Shown: positions 22,231 to 32,119, counted from the stretch's first letter. The stretch: 33,929 bases of DNA from Betaproteobacteria bacterium (GCA_028291945.1 JAQGNH010000397.1:1-33929); one strand, 5' to 3'. Notes: generated by a model not told the origin, from the sequence alone. Program-made: numbers and translations.

Positions 22231-23544
22231 GTGCCCAAACGCCTGCTATGCCTCACTCTGGGGGTTGCGCTATCTGCATGCTCGCTGGTTCCCGCTTACC
22301 AGCGACCGGAACTCCCGATTCCGGCGAGCTGGTCGACGCGCCCACCTGAACAGACGACGACCGCCAGCGCCACGTCTGAATGGTGGCGCAGCTTCGGAAG
22401 CGCGGAGCTTGACGGCTTAATGGTCAAGGGACTCGGCGCCAATTTCAATTTAGCGGTCGCTTACAGCAAGGTAGAACAGGCTCGCGGTGGGGCGCAAGTC
22501 GCTGGCGCAAATCGCTACCCGAGCGTAGGCATCGCCGCGGCGACAGGTCAAGGTAAACCCACTGTGCTTGGACAAGCAAGCTACGAGGTGGACTTCTGGG
22601 GCAAGAATCGAGCGAGTGCCCAGTCCGCCAATGCACTCGTGAACGCATCTGAGTTCGACGCGCACACGATTCGCATTACGCTTGGCGCGTTGATCGCTGA
22701 TACCTATTTCCAGATCCTGTCGCTCGACGACCGGCTTCGTTTAGCGCAAGTCATAGCGAGCGACGCTCAGCGCGTTCTCGATCTGGTCGCGACACGCACA
22801 AATCTGGGAGCTTCGTCCCAGCTCGAAGTTGCGCAACAGCGCAACCAGGTGCAGACCTTCCAGGCAGCGGTGCCAGTACTGCAGCAGCAACGCGATCAGG
22901 CTCTTTATCAGCTCGCGGTCTTGTTAGGCGCGGCTCCTCAGGGCTTCCAGATTGAAGGAAGCGGCCTCGATCGGATTGCAGCACCTCAGGTTCAGGTCGA
23001 AACGCCCGTTACGGTTCTCAGCCGCCGTCCGGATATCGCCGCCGCAGAGGCGCGATTGAAATCCGCGAATTTCGACATCGGCGTCGCCCGATCGTTATTT
23101 ATGCCAAGCGTCAACCTGAGCACGCTGGTCGAACTCGCCACCCAACCAATGAGCACGGTAGTCGGACTGGTGGGCACCCTGCCCTTATTTTCCGGCGGGC
23201 GCCTCGAAGGTGCACTGCGGGTTAGCCGCGCACATGCGCAGGAGCTGGTCGCCACCTATCGCGAAGCCATTATTGAAGCGTTGCAAGACGTCGAGGGACA
23301 GCTCACCGCGATCAAGCAACTCGATCAGGTCAACGTGCTTGATACGGCGGCAGTCGCGTCCGCGCGCGAAGCAGCGCGCCTCGCGCGAGTTCGGTTAGAC
23401 CTCGGTGTTATCGATTTCCAGACGCTGCTCACAACGGAGCGCACGCTGTACCAGGCAGAAGACACCCTGCTGCAGGTGAAGCTGCAGCGATTGCAAGCGG
23501 CGGTAGGACTGTATCGTGCCCTCGGGGAAGACATTAATGAGTAA
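22231..23544 (+). CDS. Outer-membrane efflux lipoprotein (NodT/OprM family)
   Basis: This 437-residue TolC-like outer-membrane factor starts at GTG 22231. The signal peptide ends with the lipobox LSAC (C17), so it is a lipoprotein. Then come SLVPAYQRPELPIPASWS and the NodT/CusC-type repeats: WWRSFGSAELDGLM, ANFNLAVAYSKVEQARGGAQ, and in the second half VLSRRPDIAAAEARLKSANFDIGVARS and LFSGGRLEGALRVSRAHAQE. LGVIDFQTLLTTERTLYQAED is the typical end. Its stop overlaps the adaptor start by 8 bp. No Shine-Dalgarno sequence precedes the GTG. It forms the outer-membrane channel of the tripartite pump encoded by the next two genes. Confidence 0.93.
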   Translation: MPKRLLCLTLGVALSACSLVPAYQRPELPIPASWSTRPPEQTTTASATSEWWRSFGSAELDGLMVKGLGANFNLAVAYSKVEQARGGAQVAGANRYPSVGIAAATGQGKPTVLGQASYEVDFWGKNRASAQSANALVNASEFDAHTIRITLGALIADTYFQILSLDDRLRLAQVIASDAQRVLDLVATRTNLGASSQLEVAQQRNQVQTFQAAVPVLQQQRDQALYQLAVLLGAAPQGFQIEGSGLDRIAAPQVQVETPVTVLSRRPDIAAAEARLKSANFDIGVARSLFMPSVNLSTLVELATQPMSTVVGLVGTLPLFSGGRLEGALRVSRAHAQELVATYREAIIEALQDVEGQLTAIKQLDQVNVLDTAAVASAREAARLARVRLDLGVIDFQTLLTTERTLYQAEDTLLQVKLQRLQAAVGLYRALGEDINE

Positions 23545-24661
23545 GAAGGTGATTCGGCTGTTGCTGTTGCTTGTTGGCATTGCTGCCGCCGTGATTGGAT
23601 ACCGTCAGGTGCCCGGACAGCGAATTGCACCTGCTGCCGATCCCGTAGTGCCTGTCGATATGCAGGCAGCACAACGTCGCGATCTTCCGATCTGGCTTGA
23701 AGCGATCGGCACAGTACAGCCGCTGAGCACCGTGAATGTGAAAGTTCGTGTCGATGGACAGCTACAGCAGGTCCCTTTCGTCGAGGGTCAGACCGTCAAG
23801 GCAGGTGATCTGCTGGCTGTCATCGATCCCAGACCCTACGAAGCGCTGTTGGCGCAGGCCGTTGCGGCAAAAGCCAAGGATGAGGCGCAGCTCGAAAGCA
23901 CGCGAGTGGAGCTTGATCGTGCAGAGCAGCTTGCGGCCGCGATGGCCGGCTCCAAGCAGACAGCCGACACTTTCCGCGCTCAATTTGCCGCGCTCAAAGC
24001 GACAGTGCAGGCGGATGCCGCCGCCGTAGATAGCGCGCGGCTGCAGCTCAGTTTTACACGAGTGACAGCACCTATCAGCGGCCGTACGGGGCAGCGCCTG
24101 GCTTATGCCGGATCAATCGTCCATGCCTCCGATGCGAACGGCATCGTCACCGTGACGCAGATGAATCCAATTTCCATCGTGTTTGCGCTCCCCCAGGACA
24201 ATCTGATGGATATCAGCCATCAATCTAAAAGCCAGTCGCTGCAAGTTGTCGCCATGACCCGGGACGGAGCTCGTGAGATTGCGAAAGGTACGCTCGTGTT
24301 TACCGATAACCAGGTTTCAGCCGCAACGGGGCAAGTGCAGTTCAAGGCCAATTTCGATAATTCAGAGGGATCGCTTTGGCCAGGACAACTGGTTGCCGTG
24401 CGCGTGCTGCTCCGCACGCAGGCAAATGTCGTCACGGTTCCCGCCACCGCCGTTCAGCAAGGCCAAAACGGCAGCTTCGTTTACGTCGTCAGATCCGACC
24501 ATTCCGTAGAGGCCCGAAATGTAGACGCCGGTCCCGTCGTCGACGGGCTCCAATGGATTCGCAAGGGCATCTCCGAAGGCGAAATGGCGGTGACCCAGGG
24601 ACAATATCGAATTGCCCCGGGAGTGAAAGTGTCGCAGATTCCCGCGACGGGGCGTCCATGA
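23537..24661 (+). CDS. RND efflux periplasmic adaptor (MdtA-like)
   Basis: This 374-residue membrane-fusion protein has an N-terminal membrane anchor/signal (IRLLLLLVGIAAAVIGY). The barrel-sandwich/lipoyl half reads GTVQPLSTVNVKVRVDGQLQ and VEGQTVKAGDLLAVIDPRPYE. A coiled-coil hairpin (about residues 95-165, rich in Gln/Ala/Glu) follows, then TRVTAPISGRTGQRLAYAGS and VFALPQDNL. The closing membrane-proximal domain has VTVPATAVQQGQNGSFVYVV. It is of MdtA/AcrA type, linking the pump to the outer-membrane factor. The start at 23537 lies within the end of the upstream gene (ATGAGTAA overlap), and the stop overlaps the pump start (ATGA), so the three genes are translationally coupled. Confidence 0.94.
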   Translation: MSKKVIRLLLLLVGIAAAVIGYRQVPGQRIAPAADPVVPVDMQAAQRRDLPIWLEAIGTVQPLSTVNVKVRVDGQLQQVPFVEGQTVKAGDLLAVIDPRPYEALLAQAVAAKAKDEAQLESTRVELDRAEQLAAAMAGSKQTADTFRAQFAALKATVQADAAAVDSARLQLSFTRVTAPISGRTGQRLAYAGSIVHASDANGIVTVTQMNPISIVFALPQDNLMDISHQSKSQSLQVVAMTRDGAREIAKGTLVFTDNQVSAATGQVQFKANFDNSEGSLWPGQLVAVRVLLRTQANVVTVPATAVQQGQNGSFVYVVRSDHSVEARNVDAGPVVDGLQWIRKGISEGEMAVTQGQYRIAPGVKVSQIPATGRP

Positions 24662-27600
24662 ACATTTCGGAAGCCTTTATTCGCCGACCCACCGCAACCA
24701 CGCTCATTGCGATCGGCCTTCTTCTGATGGGGGCTGTCGCATACTTCCGATTGCCGGTGGCGCCTCTACCGCAGGTCGATTTCCCGACCATCCAGGTCTC
24801 GGCGAGCCTTCCCGGCGCAAACGCCGAGACCATGGCGACCTCGATTGCTACGCCACTCGAGCGCGCTTTTTCGATCGTACCGCAGGTGACGTCGATGACA
24901 TCTTCGAGCGCCTACGGCAGCACGTCGATCACGCTTCAGTTCGAGCTCTCGCGCAACATCGATGCCGCTGCACAGGACGTTCAGACCGCGATCAACGCCG
25001 CAGGGGGATTTCTGCCGAAGAACCTGCCCAGGCCCCCGACCTACCACAAGGTCAATCCCGCAGACTTTACCGTCATGTCCTTGGCGCTCATTTCCGACAC
25101 GCGCCCGCTCACCGAGCTCAGCCGATACGCAGATGATTTTCTAGCCCCACAGATCTCGCAGATGCCAGGAGTCGGCCTCGTGGATTACCACGGCGAGCAG
25201 CGACCCGCAGTGAGAGTGCAGGTAGACCCCGATGCGCTGGCTGCCCGCGGCCTTACGCTCGCGGACGTTCGCAATATGATCGGCGTCAGTACTGTCAATC
25301 AGCCCAAGGGTAGCGTCGATGGTCAAGCCCATGCAGTAACGCTGAACACAACCGACCAGTTGCTGCGCGCCGAAGACTATCGCTCCATGGTGGTCGCTTA
25401 CAAGAACGGCGCCCAGATTCGCCTGGCCGATCTGGGCACCATAATCGATGGCCCCGAAGACCGGTGGCAAGCGGCCACGCTCCAGGGTAAATCCACCGTG
25501 ATCGTCGATATACACAAGCAGCCCGGATACAACGTTATCGCGACTACGCAAGCCATCAAGGACCGTCTACCCTTGCTGACCGCGGCTCTTCCCAGTGACG
25601 TGAAAGTGAGCGTTGTCGGCGATCGCACGCAGACGATCAACGCATCGGTGAAAGATGTCGAGTTCAGTCTCATGTTGTCGATCGGAATGGTGCTGCTGGT
25701 GATTTTCGCGTTCCTGCGCAACGTGTCGATGACCGTAATCCCCAGTGTCACGATTCCGCTCTCGCTGGTTGCGACCTTCGGCGCGATGTACCTCTTGGGC
25801 TACAGCCTCGACAATTTGTCGATCATGGGGCTCACGATCGCAATCGGCTTCCTCGTCGACGATGCGATTGTCGTCACAGAGAACATCGTTCGGCACGTCG
25901 AGGCCGGCGAGCGCCCTCTCCAGGCCGCCATTGCGGGCACCCGGCAGGTCGCGTCAACGATCGTGTCCATGACGATTTCGCTCGTGGCTGTTTTTATCCC
26001 CATTCTGCTCATGGGCGGAATTATCGGACGTCTGTTCCAGGAGTTTGCTGTCACGGTGAGCGTAGCGATCATCGTGTCAGGGCTGATCTCTCTTACCGTT
26101 ACGCCCATGATGGCGGCGCGAATGCTGAAACCCATCGACACCGCGCAACACGGCTCGCTATACCGCAAACTCGAGAGCTTATTTGACAGTATGCTCTCCA
26201 CCTATCGGCGAACGCTGGATGTCGTGTTTCGGCATCAGGGTCTGACACTGGGGATAGTGCTCGTCACTTTCGTAGCCACCGTGGCGCTCTACGTATGGAT
26301 CCCGAAAGGCTTCTTCCCGCAGCAGGACACCGGTTTGATCACGGCCACGGCAGAGTCGGCGAGCGACATCCCGTTTGCGCAGATGCGCGCTCGCATGGTT
26401 GCTCTCGCCGATATCGTACAGGCCGATCCCGACGTGGACAACGTGTACTACTGGCTCAACGGGGGCGGCGGCCAAGGCCGGATGATGATCAACCTCAAGG
26501 AATTTAGTCAACGACACGCCACAGCTGATCAAATCATGGCACGGCTCAAGAGGCGCACCGCCACCGTATCGGGGGTGGGACTCTTCATGCAAGTGCGCCA
26601 GGACATCCAGGTTGGAGGCCGCCCCTCAAAAACACAGTATCAATACACCTTGCAGGATGCGAACTCGGGCGAGCTTGCAAAATGGAGCGCGATTCTGCGC
26701 GACAAGCTGAAGAGTCTGCCGCAATTAAAGGATGTAACGACAGACCAGCAACAAGCGGCGCCTCAGATGACGCTCGATATTGATCGAGCAACCGCGGCGC
26801 GGCTCGGGATCAACACACAGGTCATCGACGATGCGCTTTACGACGCGTTCGGGCAGCGTCAAGTCGCCACACTGTTTACGCAACTCAACCAATACCATGT
26901 CATCCTCGAGGTCGATCCTCGCTGGCAGGTTTCCACAGACACGCTCAAGCACCTTTATGTGCGGTCATCCACTACCAACGATCTTGTGCCGCTCAGCATG
27001 CTGGGCACTCTCAAGAATGGAGTCGCACCCATTACGATCAATCATCAAGGTCTATTCCCGTCGGTAACGATCTCCTTCAATATCTCACCAGGCTACGCTC
27101 TGGGAGATGCCACAACAGCCATAGAGAGAGCAGCCACTGCGGCCGGAATGCCTGAGAGTGTCATTGGCACCTTTCAAGGTACTGCCCAAGCCTTCCAGAG
27201 CTCGCTCAAGAGTCAACCCTGGCTTATCCTTGCCGCAGTGATCGCGGTCTACATCGTCTTAGGCGTGCTGTATGAAAGCGCAATTCACCCCCTGACAATC
27301 ATCTCGACGCTTCCCTCAGCCGGTGTGGGAGCGCTGCTTGCCCTCGCGTTGTCGGGCCAGGATCTCTCCATCATGGGCATGATTGGAATCATCCTGCTGA
27401 TCGGAATCGTCAAGAAAAATGCCATCATGATGGTTGACTTCGCGCTGGAAGCTGAGCGCGCGGGCAAGCCTCCTCTCGATGCAATTCGTGAAGGCTGTCT
27501 GCTTCGTTTTCGGCCCATCATGATGACCACCATGGCCGCACTTATGGGCGCTTTGCCATTGGCTCTTGGCACCGGCGCCGGCGCGGAACTGCGACGTCCT

Positions 27601-27744
27601 TTAGGCATCGCAATCGTCGGCGGCCTCCTGGTGTCACAACTGCTCACGCTCTACACCACACCGGTGGTGTACCTGATGTTTGACCGCTGGAGAATTAAAT
27701 GGTCATCTCGCGGCACTCGATTGGCGACCGCTTCGTCAGTATGA
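24658..27744 (+). CDS. RND multidrug efflux pump (MdtB/MdtC-like, HAE1 family)
   Basis: This is a 1028-residue inner-membrane pump with the full RND layout: TM1 (GLLLMGAVAYFRLPV), the large porter loop, TM2-6, the central cytoplasmic junction, a second porter loop and TM8-12. MNISEAFIRRPTATTLIAIG with LPVAPLPQVDFPTIQVSA is a signature of the MdtB/MdtC/MuxB group. The proton-relay residues are present: the Asp pair in GFLVDDAIVV (D401, D402) and the Lys before Asn in GIVKKNAIMM (K920, equivalent to AcrB K940). MdtBC and MuxBC pumps need two different RND proteins. Here a single gene forms the operon, so it may be a homotrimer or need a partner elsewhere. The start at 24658 is the ATG of the ATGA overlap; a longer frame opening at 24376 is antisense-like read-through of the adaptor. 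Confidence 0.95.
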   Translation: MNISEAFIRRPTATTLIAIGLLLMGAVAYFRLPVAPLPQVDFPTIQVSASLPGANAETMATSIATPLERAFSIVPQVTSMTSSSAYGSTSITLQFELSRNIDAAAQDVQTAINAAGGFLPKNLPRPPTYHKVNPADFTVMSLALISDTRPLTELSRYADDFLAPQISQMPGVGLVDYHGEQRPAVRVQVDPDALAARGLTLADVRNMIGVSTVNQPKGSVDGQAHAVTLNTTDQLLRAEDYRSMVVAYKNGAQIRLADLGTIIDGPEDRWQAATLQGKSTVIVDIHKQPGYNVIATTQAIKDRLPLLTAALPSDVKVSVVGDRTQTINASVKDVEFSLMLSIGMVLLVIFAFLRNVSMTVIPSVTIPLSLVATFGAMYLLGYSLDNLSIMGLTIAIGFLVDDAIVVTENIVRHVEAGERPLQAAIAGTRQVASTIVSMTISLVAVFIPILLMGGIIGRLFQEFAVTVSVAIIVSGLISLTVTPMMAARMLKPIDTAQHGSLYRKLESLFDSMLSTYRRTLDVVFRHQGLTLGIVLVTFVATVALYVWIPKGFFPQQDTGLITATAESASDIPFAQMRARMVALADIVQADPDVDNVYYWLNGGGGQGRMMINLKEFSQRHATADQIMARLKRRTATVSGVGLFMQVRQDIQVGGRPSKTQYQYTLQDANSGELAKWSAILRDKLKSLPQLKDVTTDQQQAAPQMTLDIDRATAARLGINTQVIDDALYDAFGQRQVATLFTQLNQYHVILEVDPRWQVSTDTLKHLYVRSSTTNDLVPLSMLGTLKNGVAPITINHQGLFPSVTISFNISPGYALGDATTAIERAATAAGMPESVIGTFQGTAQAFQSSLKSQPWLILAAVIAVYIVLGVLYESAIHPLTIISTLPSAGVGALLALALSGQDLSIMGMIGIILLIGIVKKNAIMMVDFALEAERAGKPPLDAIREGCLLRFRPIMMTTMAALMGALPLALGTGAGAELRRPLGIAIVGGLLVSQLLTLYTTPVVYLMFDRWRIKWSSRGTRLATASSV

Positions 27745-28011
27745 GCGCAAGACATGTGCGCCGCGTTTCTGCGTCGACCCAATCGCGGGCGCTAAAACTC
27801 TGTGGTGTTCTTGTGTGACGCCGTTCTCGCAAAGCCCCTTGGCGAAAGGCGGCGATTGAAGCGTGCGGGAGTCAGCGGCGCCAGGAGCGCCGCGGCGGCG
27901 TAAGTACTGCCGGTCTGCCTTGGTAGGCGCAATCTGATGCGGAACGTAGCGTAAGTTGTGCTCATGTGGCCTAATGTTCGCGCTGAGGCACGCGCCACGC
28001 CAGGAGGAAAA

Positions 28012-28986
28012 ATGAAAGCAGCAGCGATCGGATTCGCCGGCGCAGTCCTGGCGGTCGCGCTGGTCTTTCCACAGCACGGCTTCGCGGCAGCCGACTTCCC
28101 GACGAAACCCCTGCGGTTTCTCGTCGCTTTCGCCCCCGGCGGCGGCGCAGACATCGTGACACGCGCGATCAGCGGCAAGTTGAGTGAAGCGCTCGGTCAG
28201 CCGGTGATCGTCGACAACCGCGCGGGCGCCGGCGGCAACATCGCGGTCGGAATCATCGCGAAGTCGGAGCCGGATGGACACACGTTGCTGATGGCAAACG
28301 TGGGCGCGCTCACGGTGAATCCGAGCCTGTATTCGAATTTGCCGTACGACATCGCGGGGGATCTCGCGCCCGTCACGAAGGCAGCCGATTCGACCAACAT
28401 CCTTTGCCTGAATGCAGGCGTTGCCGCAGCCAACGTGCGCGAAGTGATCGCGCTCGCCAAAAACAAATCCCTGAACGGCGGTTCGTCGGGGGTCGGCACG
28501 ACTGGCCATCTTGCGATCGAGCTCTTCAACACGATGGCCGGAACGAAGATCGTGCACGTGCCGTATAAAGGCGGCGGGCCCGTCATGCTCGATGTGATCG
28601 CGGGCAACATCCAGCTTGTTTTTTCGAATCCCGCCTCCGCGATGGCTCACATAAAGGCCGGCAAGGTGAAGCCGATCGCGGTCACCACGGCGAAGCGCTT
28701 GCAGGCGATGCCCGAGCTGCCGACCGTGGCCGAAAGCGGTCTGCCCGGATTCGAGGCGAACAACTGGATCGGCGTGGTTGTGCCCGCGCGTACGCCTCGC
28801 AACCGCATCGATCGCCTCAACAAAGAGATCGGGGCGATCCTCGACACATCAGAGCTGCGCGAGTTCCTGTTGCGGCTGGGTTTCGAAGCCAACCCCGGTA
28901 CGCCCGAGCAGTTCGGCAGCTACATCAAATCGGAGACGTTGAAATGGTCGCGAGTAGTAAAGATGTCGGGAGCAAAGGGGGAGTGA
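28012..28986 (+). CDS. Bug/TctC-family periplasmic solute receptor
   Basis: This 324-residue Bug receptor has an ideal Shine-Dalgarno (AGGAGG at 28003-28008). The signal peptide is about residues 1-25 (GFAAA). The mature domain has FPTKPLRFLVAFAPGGGADI, then LGQPVIVDNRAGAGGNIAVG, PDGHTLLMANVGA, the GGSSGVGTTGHLAIELF region, HVPYKGGGPVM and LPTVAESGLPGFEA. PDGHTLL replaces the usual PDGYTLL, a small variation. The stop TGA (28984-28986) overlaps the ATG of the PrpD-like gene, so the two are coupled. Ligands may be tricarboxylates or related acids handled by the PrpD proteins; this is inferred from the neighbours. Confidence 0.94.
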   Translation: MKAAAIGFAGAVLAVALVFPQHGFAAADFPTKPLRFLVAFAPGGGADIVTRAISGKLSEALGQPVIVDNRAGAGGNIAVGIIAKSEPDGHTLLMANVGALTVNPSLYSNLPYDIAGDLAPVTKAADSTNILCLNAGVAAANVREVIALAKNKSLNGGSSGVGTTGHLAIELFNTMAGTKIVHVPYKGGGPVMLDVIAGNIQLVFSNPASAMAHIKAGKVKPIAVTTAKRLQAMPELPTVAESGLPGFEANNWIGVVVPARTPRNRIDRLNKEIGAILDTSELREFLLRLGFEANPGTPEQFGSYIKSETLKWSRVVKMSGAKGE

Positions 28987-30368
28987 TGAAGACCGCTGAA
29001 GATGACCGGTTGAGCCTGCGCTTGTGTGAGGCACTCTCGCGCTGGCGCTACGAAGACATTCCGCCGGAAGTGCTGAACTCGGCGAAGCACTTCATGATCG
29101 ACACGCTCGGCGTCATTGCCGGCGCAGCGAACGCGCCCGGAATAGACGTGCTCAATCAGCGCCTCGCGCGTTGGGAGCAGAACGGCACCGCCACGGGGCT
29201 ACTCGGCAAGCGCCGCTATTCGCCGCCCAATGCGGCGCTCGCGAACGGCACTGCGGCGCACGCGCTCGAATTCGACGACATGCACGACGCGGCGCGCGTG
29301 CACGGCTACTGCACGGTCCTGCCTTCGGTGCTCGCGACAGCGGAAGACCGGCAGCGCGTCAACGGCAGGGACTTTCTGCTCGCGATCGTGACGGGCGCCG
29401 AGTTGAACGCGCGTCTGGGCCTCGCCTGCTACGACACGATCAACCAGGGATGGCACCCGACGTGCATCTTCGGGATCATGGCGGGCGCCGTGGCCGCGGC
29501 GCGTGTGCTCGGATTGGACAGCGAGGGCCTGCTGAACGCGCTCGCGATCGCATATCATCAGTCGGGCGGCACGCTGGAGAGCGCGGACGGCGTTCTCAGC
29601 AAGCGCCTCGGGCCGGGATTTGCCGCGCGCTCGGGCGTGTTGAGCGCATTTCTCGCAGCAGACGGCATGACCGGCGCGCGGCGGCCGATCGAAGGCAAGG
29701 CCGGGATGCTCGCGCTCTACCAGCGTGGGCAAGTCCGGGCCGAAAAGCTGACCGAAGGGTTGGGAAAGGATTGGCAGTTACTCGATTACTGCTACAAACC
29801 TTTTCCGAGCGGCCGCATCAATCACAATCCGATCGTTCTGGCGATCGAGCTTAAGAACGCGGGCGTGCGCCATGAGGACGTCGAGAAAGCGACGATCTAT
29901 CTCGCACGCGTCAACAAGGAGGTCGTCGGAAAACCTTATGCGCCGGCGGAAAATCCGACGATCGATGCGCAGTTCAACGCGTGCTACAGCTTCGCGCGTG
30001 CGCTCATCGACGGGCGCGTCGACCTGAGCTCATACACGATGGAGAAAGTGCTCGATCCTGAAGTGCTCGCCCTCAGCTCGCGCACCGTCGTGGAAGAGCA
30101 GCCTGGAATCGATCCGCGGGCAATGCCTTACACGCGCGTAAAAGTGCTGCTGAAGGATGGCCGCACATTGGAACGCAAGCGAGAAGTGATGAAAGGCAGC
30201 CGCGAAGATCCGCTTTCGGACGCCGAGGTCATGGCGAAGCTGCAGCACTGCATGAGCTTCGGGCTGCGTGCTACACCGGCTGACGCCGAGCGCGTATGGG
30301 ACGTCATCATGAATCTCGAGCGGCACGACGACGCGGCGCAAGCGATCGTATCCGCGTTCCCCAAATAA
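28986..30368 (+). CDS. MmgE/PrpD-family protein 1 (dehydratase/decarboxylase-like)
   Basis: This 460-residue member of the MmgE/PrpD family includes 2-methylcitrate dehydratase and cis-aconitate decarboxylase among its relatives. The N-terminal helical domain reads LCEALSRWRYEDIPPEVLNS, then AKHFMIDTLGVIAGAANAPG and ALEFDDMHDAARVHGYCTVL, with the catalytic-region Asp/His cluster in FDDMHDAARVH. GWHPTCIFGIMAGAVAAARV and the FKPFPSG-type motif (YKPFPSGRINH) are further family marks. The start ATG lies in the overlap with the Bug stop. It is a different subfamily from the next gene. The gene unit suggests hydration, dehydration or decarboxylation of a tricarboxylate-like compound captured by the Bug proteins. 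The exact substrate is unknown. Confidence 0.9.
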   Translation: MKTAEDDRLSLRLCEALSRWRYEDIPPEVLNSAKHFMIDTLGVIAGAANAPGIDVLNQRLARWEQNGTATGLLGKRRYSPPNAALANGTAAHALEFDDMHDAARVHGYCTVLPSVLATAEDRQRVNGRDFLLAIVTGAELNARLGLACYDTINQGWHPTCIFGIMAGAVAAARVLGLDSEGLLNALAIAYHQSGGTLESADGVLSKRLGPGFAARSGVLSAFLAADGMTGARRPIEGKAGMLALYQRGQVRAEKLTEGLGKDWQLLDYCYKPFPSGRINHNPIVLAIELKNAGVRHEDVEKATIYLARVNKEVVGKPYAPAENPTIDAQFNACYSFARALIDGRVDLSSYTMEKVLDPEVLALSSRTVVEEQPGIDPRAMPYTRVKVLLKDGRTLERKREVMKGSREDPLSDAEVMAKLQHCMSFGLRATPADAERVWDVIMNLERHDDAAQAIVSAFPK

Positions 30369-30407
30369 TCTTTCTTAGCGTTGACCCCCCCGCGCAGGAA
30401 CACGCGT

Positions 30408-31871
30408 ATGGCACAGATTGCGAACAGGTCTCCCGTCTCCAACGTTCGCCCCGCGCCCGATCAGGTTCTGCTCGATATCGCGGACTACGTGCTCGGCTAC
30501 CGCATCGCTTCCGAAGCGACGGTTGCGACGGCGCGGCTCTGCCTCACCGACACCTTGGCAGGCGCGCTCGACGCGCTCGATTTCCCGGGGTGCACGAGAC
30601 TGCTCGGCCCGCTCGTTCCCGGGACGGTGGTGCCGCACGGCTCGCGCGTGCCGGGCACGCGCTACGAGCTCGATCCTTCGACTGCCGCATTCAGCTTCGG
30701 CGCGATGATCCGCTGGCTCGATTTCAACGATCAGTTCAGCGGCCGCCAGGGCAGCCATCCATCCGATACGCTGGCCGGCGTGCTCATGCTCGGCGATTAC
30801 CTGAGCCGCAGCGGCAAGGCAACCGGCGGCAAACCGCTCCTCATGCGCGAGATACTCGAAGACCTGATCAAGGCCTACGAAATCCAGGGTTGCATCGCGC
30901 TTGAAAACGATCTCGAGGCAGGCGGCGTAGACCACAACCTGCTGACGCGCGTCGCCTCTACGGCCGTGCTCGCGCGTAGGCTCAGCGCAACGCGCGATCA
31001 GGTGGTCAACGCCGTATCGAATGCGTGGATGGACTGCAGCCCGGTGTTGTATCGGCACGCGCCGAACACGGGCTGGCGCAAGAGCTGGGCATGCGCCGAT
31101 GCAAGCTCGGAAGCGGTGCGTCTCGCGATGATGGCGGCGAAAGGCGAGATGGGTTATCCCTCGGTGCTCACGGCGCCGTTTTTCGGGTTATACGACGCGC
31201 GCTTCAACGGCAGGCGCTTCGAGTTCCAGCGACCGTACGGCGAATACATCATCAACCACTGCATGTTCAAGTTCGTTCCGGCCGGGATGCACGGGCAGTC
31301 GGCGGTCGAATGCGCATTTCTCCTGCATCCGCATGTGAAAGACCGCATCGACGACATCGCACGCATCGACATTTACACGCACGCATACCTGCTCGACGTC
31401 ATGCACAAGACCGGGCCGCTGTACAACCCCGCCGATCGCGACCACTCGGTGCAGTACTGCGCGGCAGTCGGGCTCCTGCACGGCAAGCTCGAGCCGCGCG
31501 ATTTCGAGGACGATTTCGCCGCGGATCCGCGCATCGACCGGCTGCGCGAAAAGATGGTGCTCACCGCAGAACCTCGCTACAGCCGCGAGTTTTTCGATCC
31601 GACCGTCCGCTCGAGCGCGAACGCGATGCAGGTGCGGTTCACGGACGGATCGAGCACGCCGAAGGTCGATGTCCAATTTCCGGTCGGCCATCAGCGCCGG
31701 CGCGCGGAAGGGCTGCCGGTGCTGCGCAAAAAATTCGTGGCGAGCCTGCAGCGGCGGTTTTCAGAACCACAGCAGGCGCGAATCCTCGAAATCTGCGATG
31801 CGCCCGAAGCGCTCGACAGGATGCCGGTCAACGAGTTCTGCGAGCTCTTTATCGCCGATCTGCCGCGCTAG
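30408..31871 (+). CDS. MmgE/PrpD-family protein 2 (2-methylcitrate dehydratase-like)
   Basis: This 487-residue protein is closer to canonical PrpD (about 480 residues). It carries RWLDFNDQFSGRQGSHPSDT followed by LAGVLMLGDYLS, which corresponds to the PrpD active-site block RxLDFND...HPSD. It also has LLMREILEDLIKAYEIQGCI and ASTAVLARRLSATRDQVVNA. I set the start at 30408 because a purine-rich AGGAA lies upstream; a frame from 30381 would add nine residues. No prpB, prpC or acnD gene is near, so this is not the standard methylcitrate operon. It lies 39 bp after PrpD-like protein 1 and is presumably co-transcribed. A related dehydratase reaction on a tricarboxylate is the best guess. Confidence 0.9.
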   Translation: MAQIANRSPVSNVRPAPDQVLLDIADYVLGYRIASEATVATARLCLTDTLAGALDALDFPGCTRLLGPLVPGTVVPHGSRVPGTRYELDPSTAAFSFGAMIRWLDFNDQFSGRQGSHPSDTLAGVLMLGDYLSRSGKATGGKPLLMREILEDLIKAYEIQGCIALENDLEAGGVDHNLLTRVASTAVLARRLSATRDQVVNAVSNAWMDCSPVLYRHAPNTGWRKSWACADASSEAVRLAMMAAKGEMGYPSVLTAPFFGLYDARFNGRRFEFQRPYGEYIINHCMFKFVPAGMHGQSAVECAFLLHPHVKDRIDDIARIDIYTHAYLLDVMHKTGPLYNPADRDHSVQYCAAVGLLHGKLEPRDFEDDFAADPRIDRLREKMVLTAEPRYSREFFDPTVRSSANAMQVRFTDGSSTPKVDVQFPVGHQRRRAEGLPVLRKKFVASLQRRFSEPQQARILEICDAPEALDRMPVNEFCELFIADLPR

Positions 31872-31936
31872 TGTTGTGATTCCGCAATTCGGCAAATAAT
31901 CTCGGCCGTTCGTGCTGATGCTTCTATTGCGTCCCC

Positions 31937-31967
31937 CGTTCGCGCTGAGCCTGTCGAAGCGTGAACG
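31937..31967. repeat. REP-like palindromic element
   Basis: CGTTCGCGCT and AGCGTGAACG are inverted-repeat arms (nine of ten pairs) around GAGCCTGTCGA. This is one member of a very widespread GAGCCTGTCGA-type palindromic repeat in proteobacterial genomes (its translation reads FALSLSK). It sits in the gap between the second PrpD gene and the last Bug gene and can fold into a hairpin that may affect transcript stability or termination. Confidence 0.7.
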
Positions 31968-32119
31968 CCTGGACGCTCAGCACGAGGAGACCGAATCCAG
32001 GATTCGCTATGCAGACGCTCTGCGGCGCGCGGGCTTGGCACTGCGTTTCGATTTTTCAACCGTCTCCTCCTCGATGCGGTAGTAGCATGCGGGCAATGAT
32101 CGCAATGCGAAAGGCAGAC

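Noticed and set aside
28012-31871. Standard methylcitrate (prp) operon
   Set aside because: PrpD-family genes are present, but prpB, prpC and acnD are absent and Bug genes flank them.
31961-32119. N-terminal extension of the last Bug protein
   Set aside because: Would start inside the palindromic repeat and push the signal peptide more than 50 residues in.
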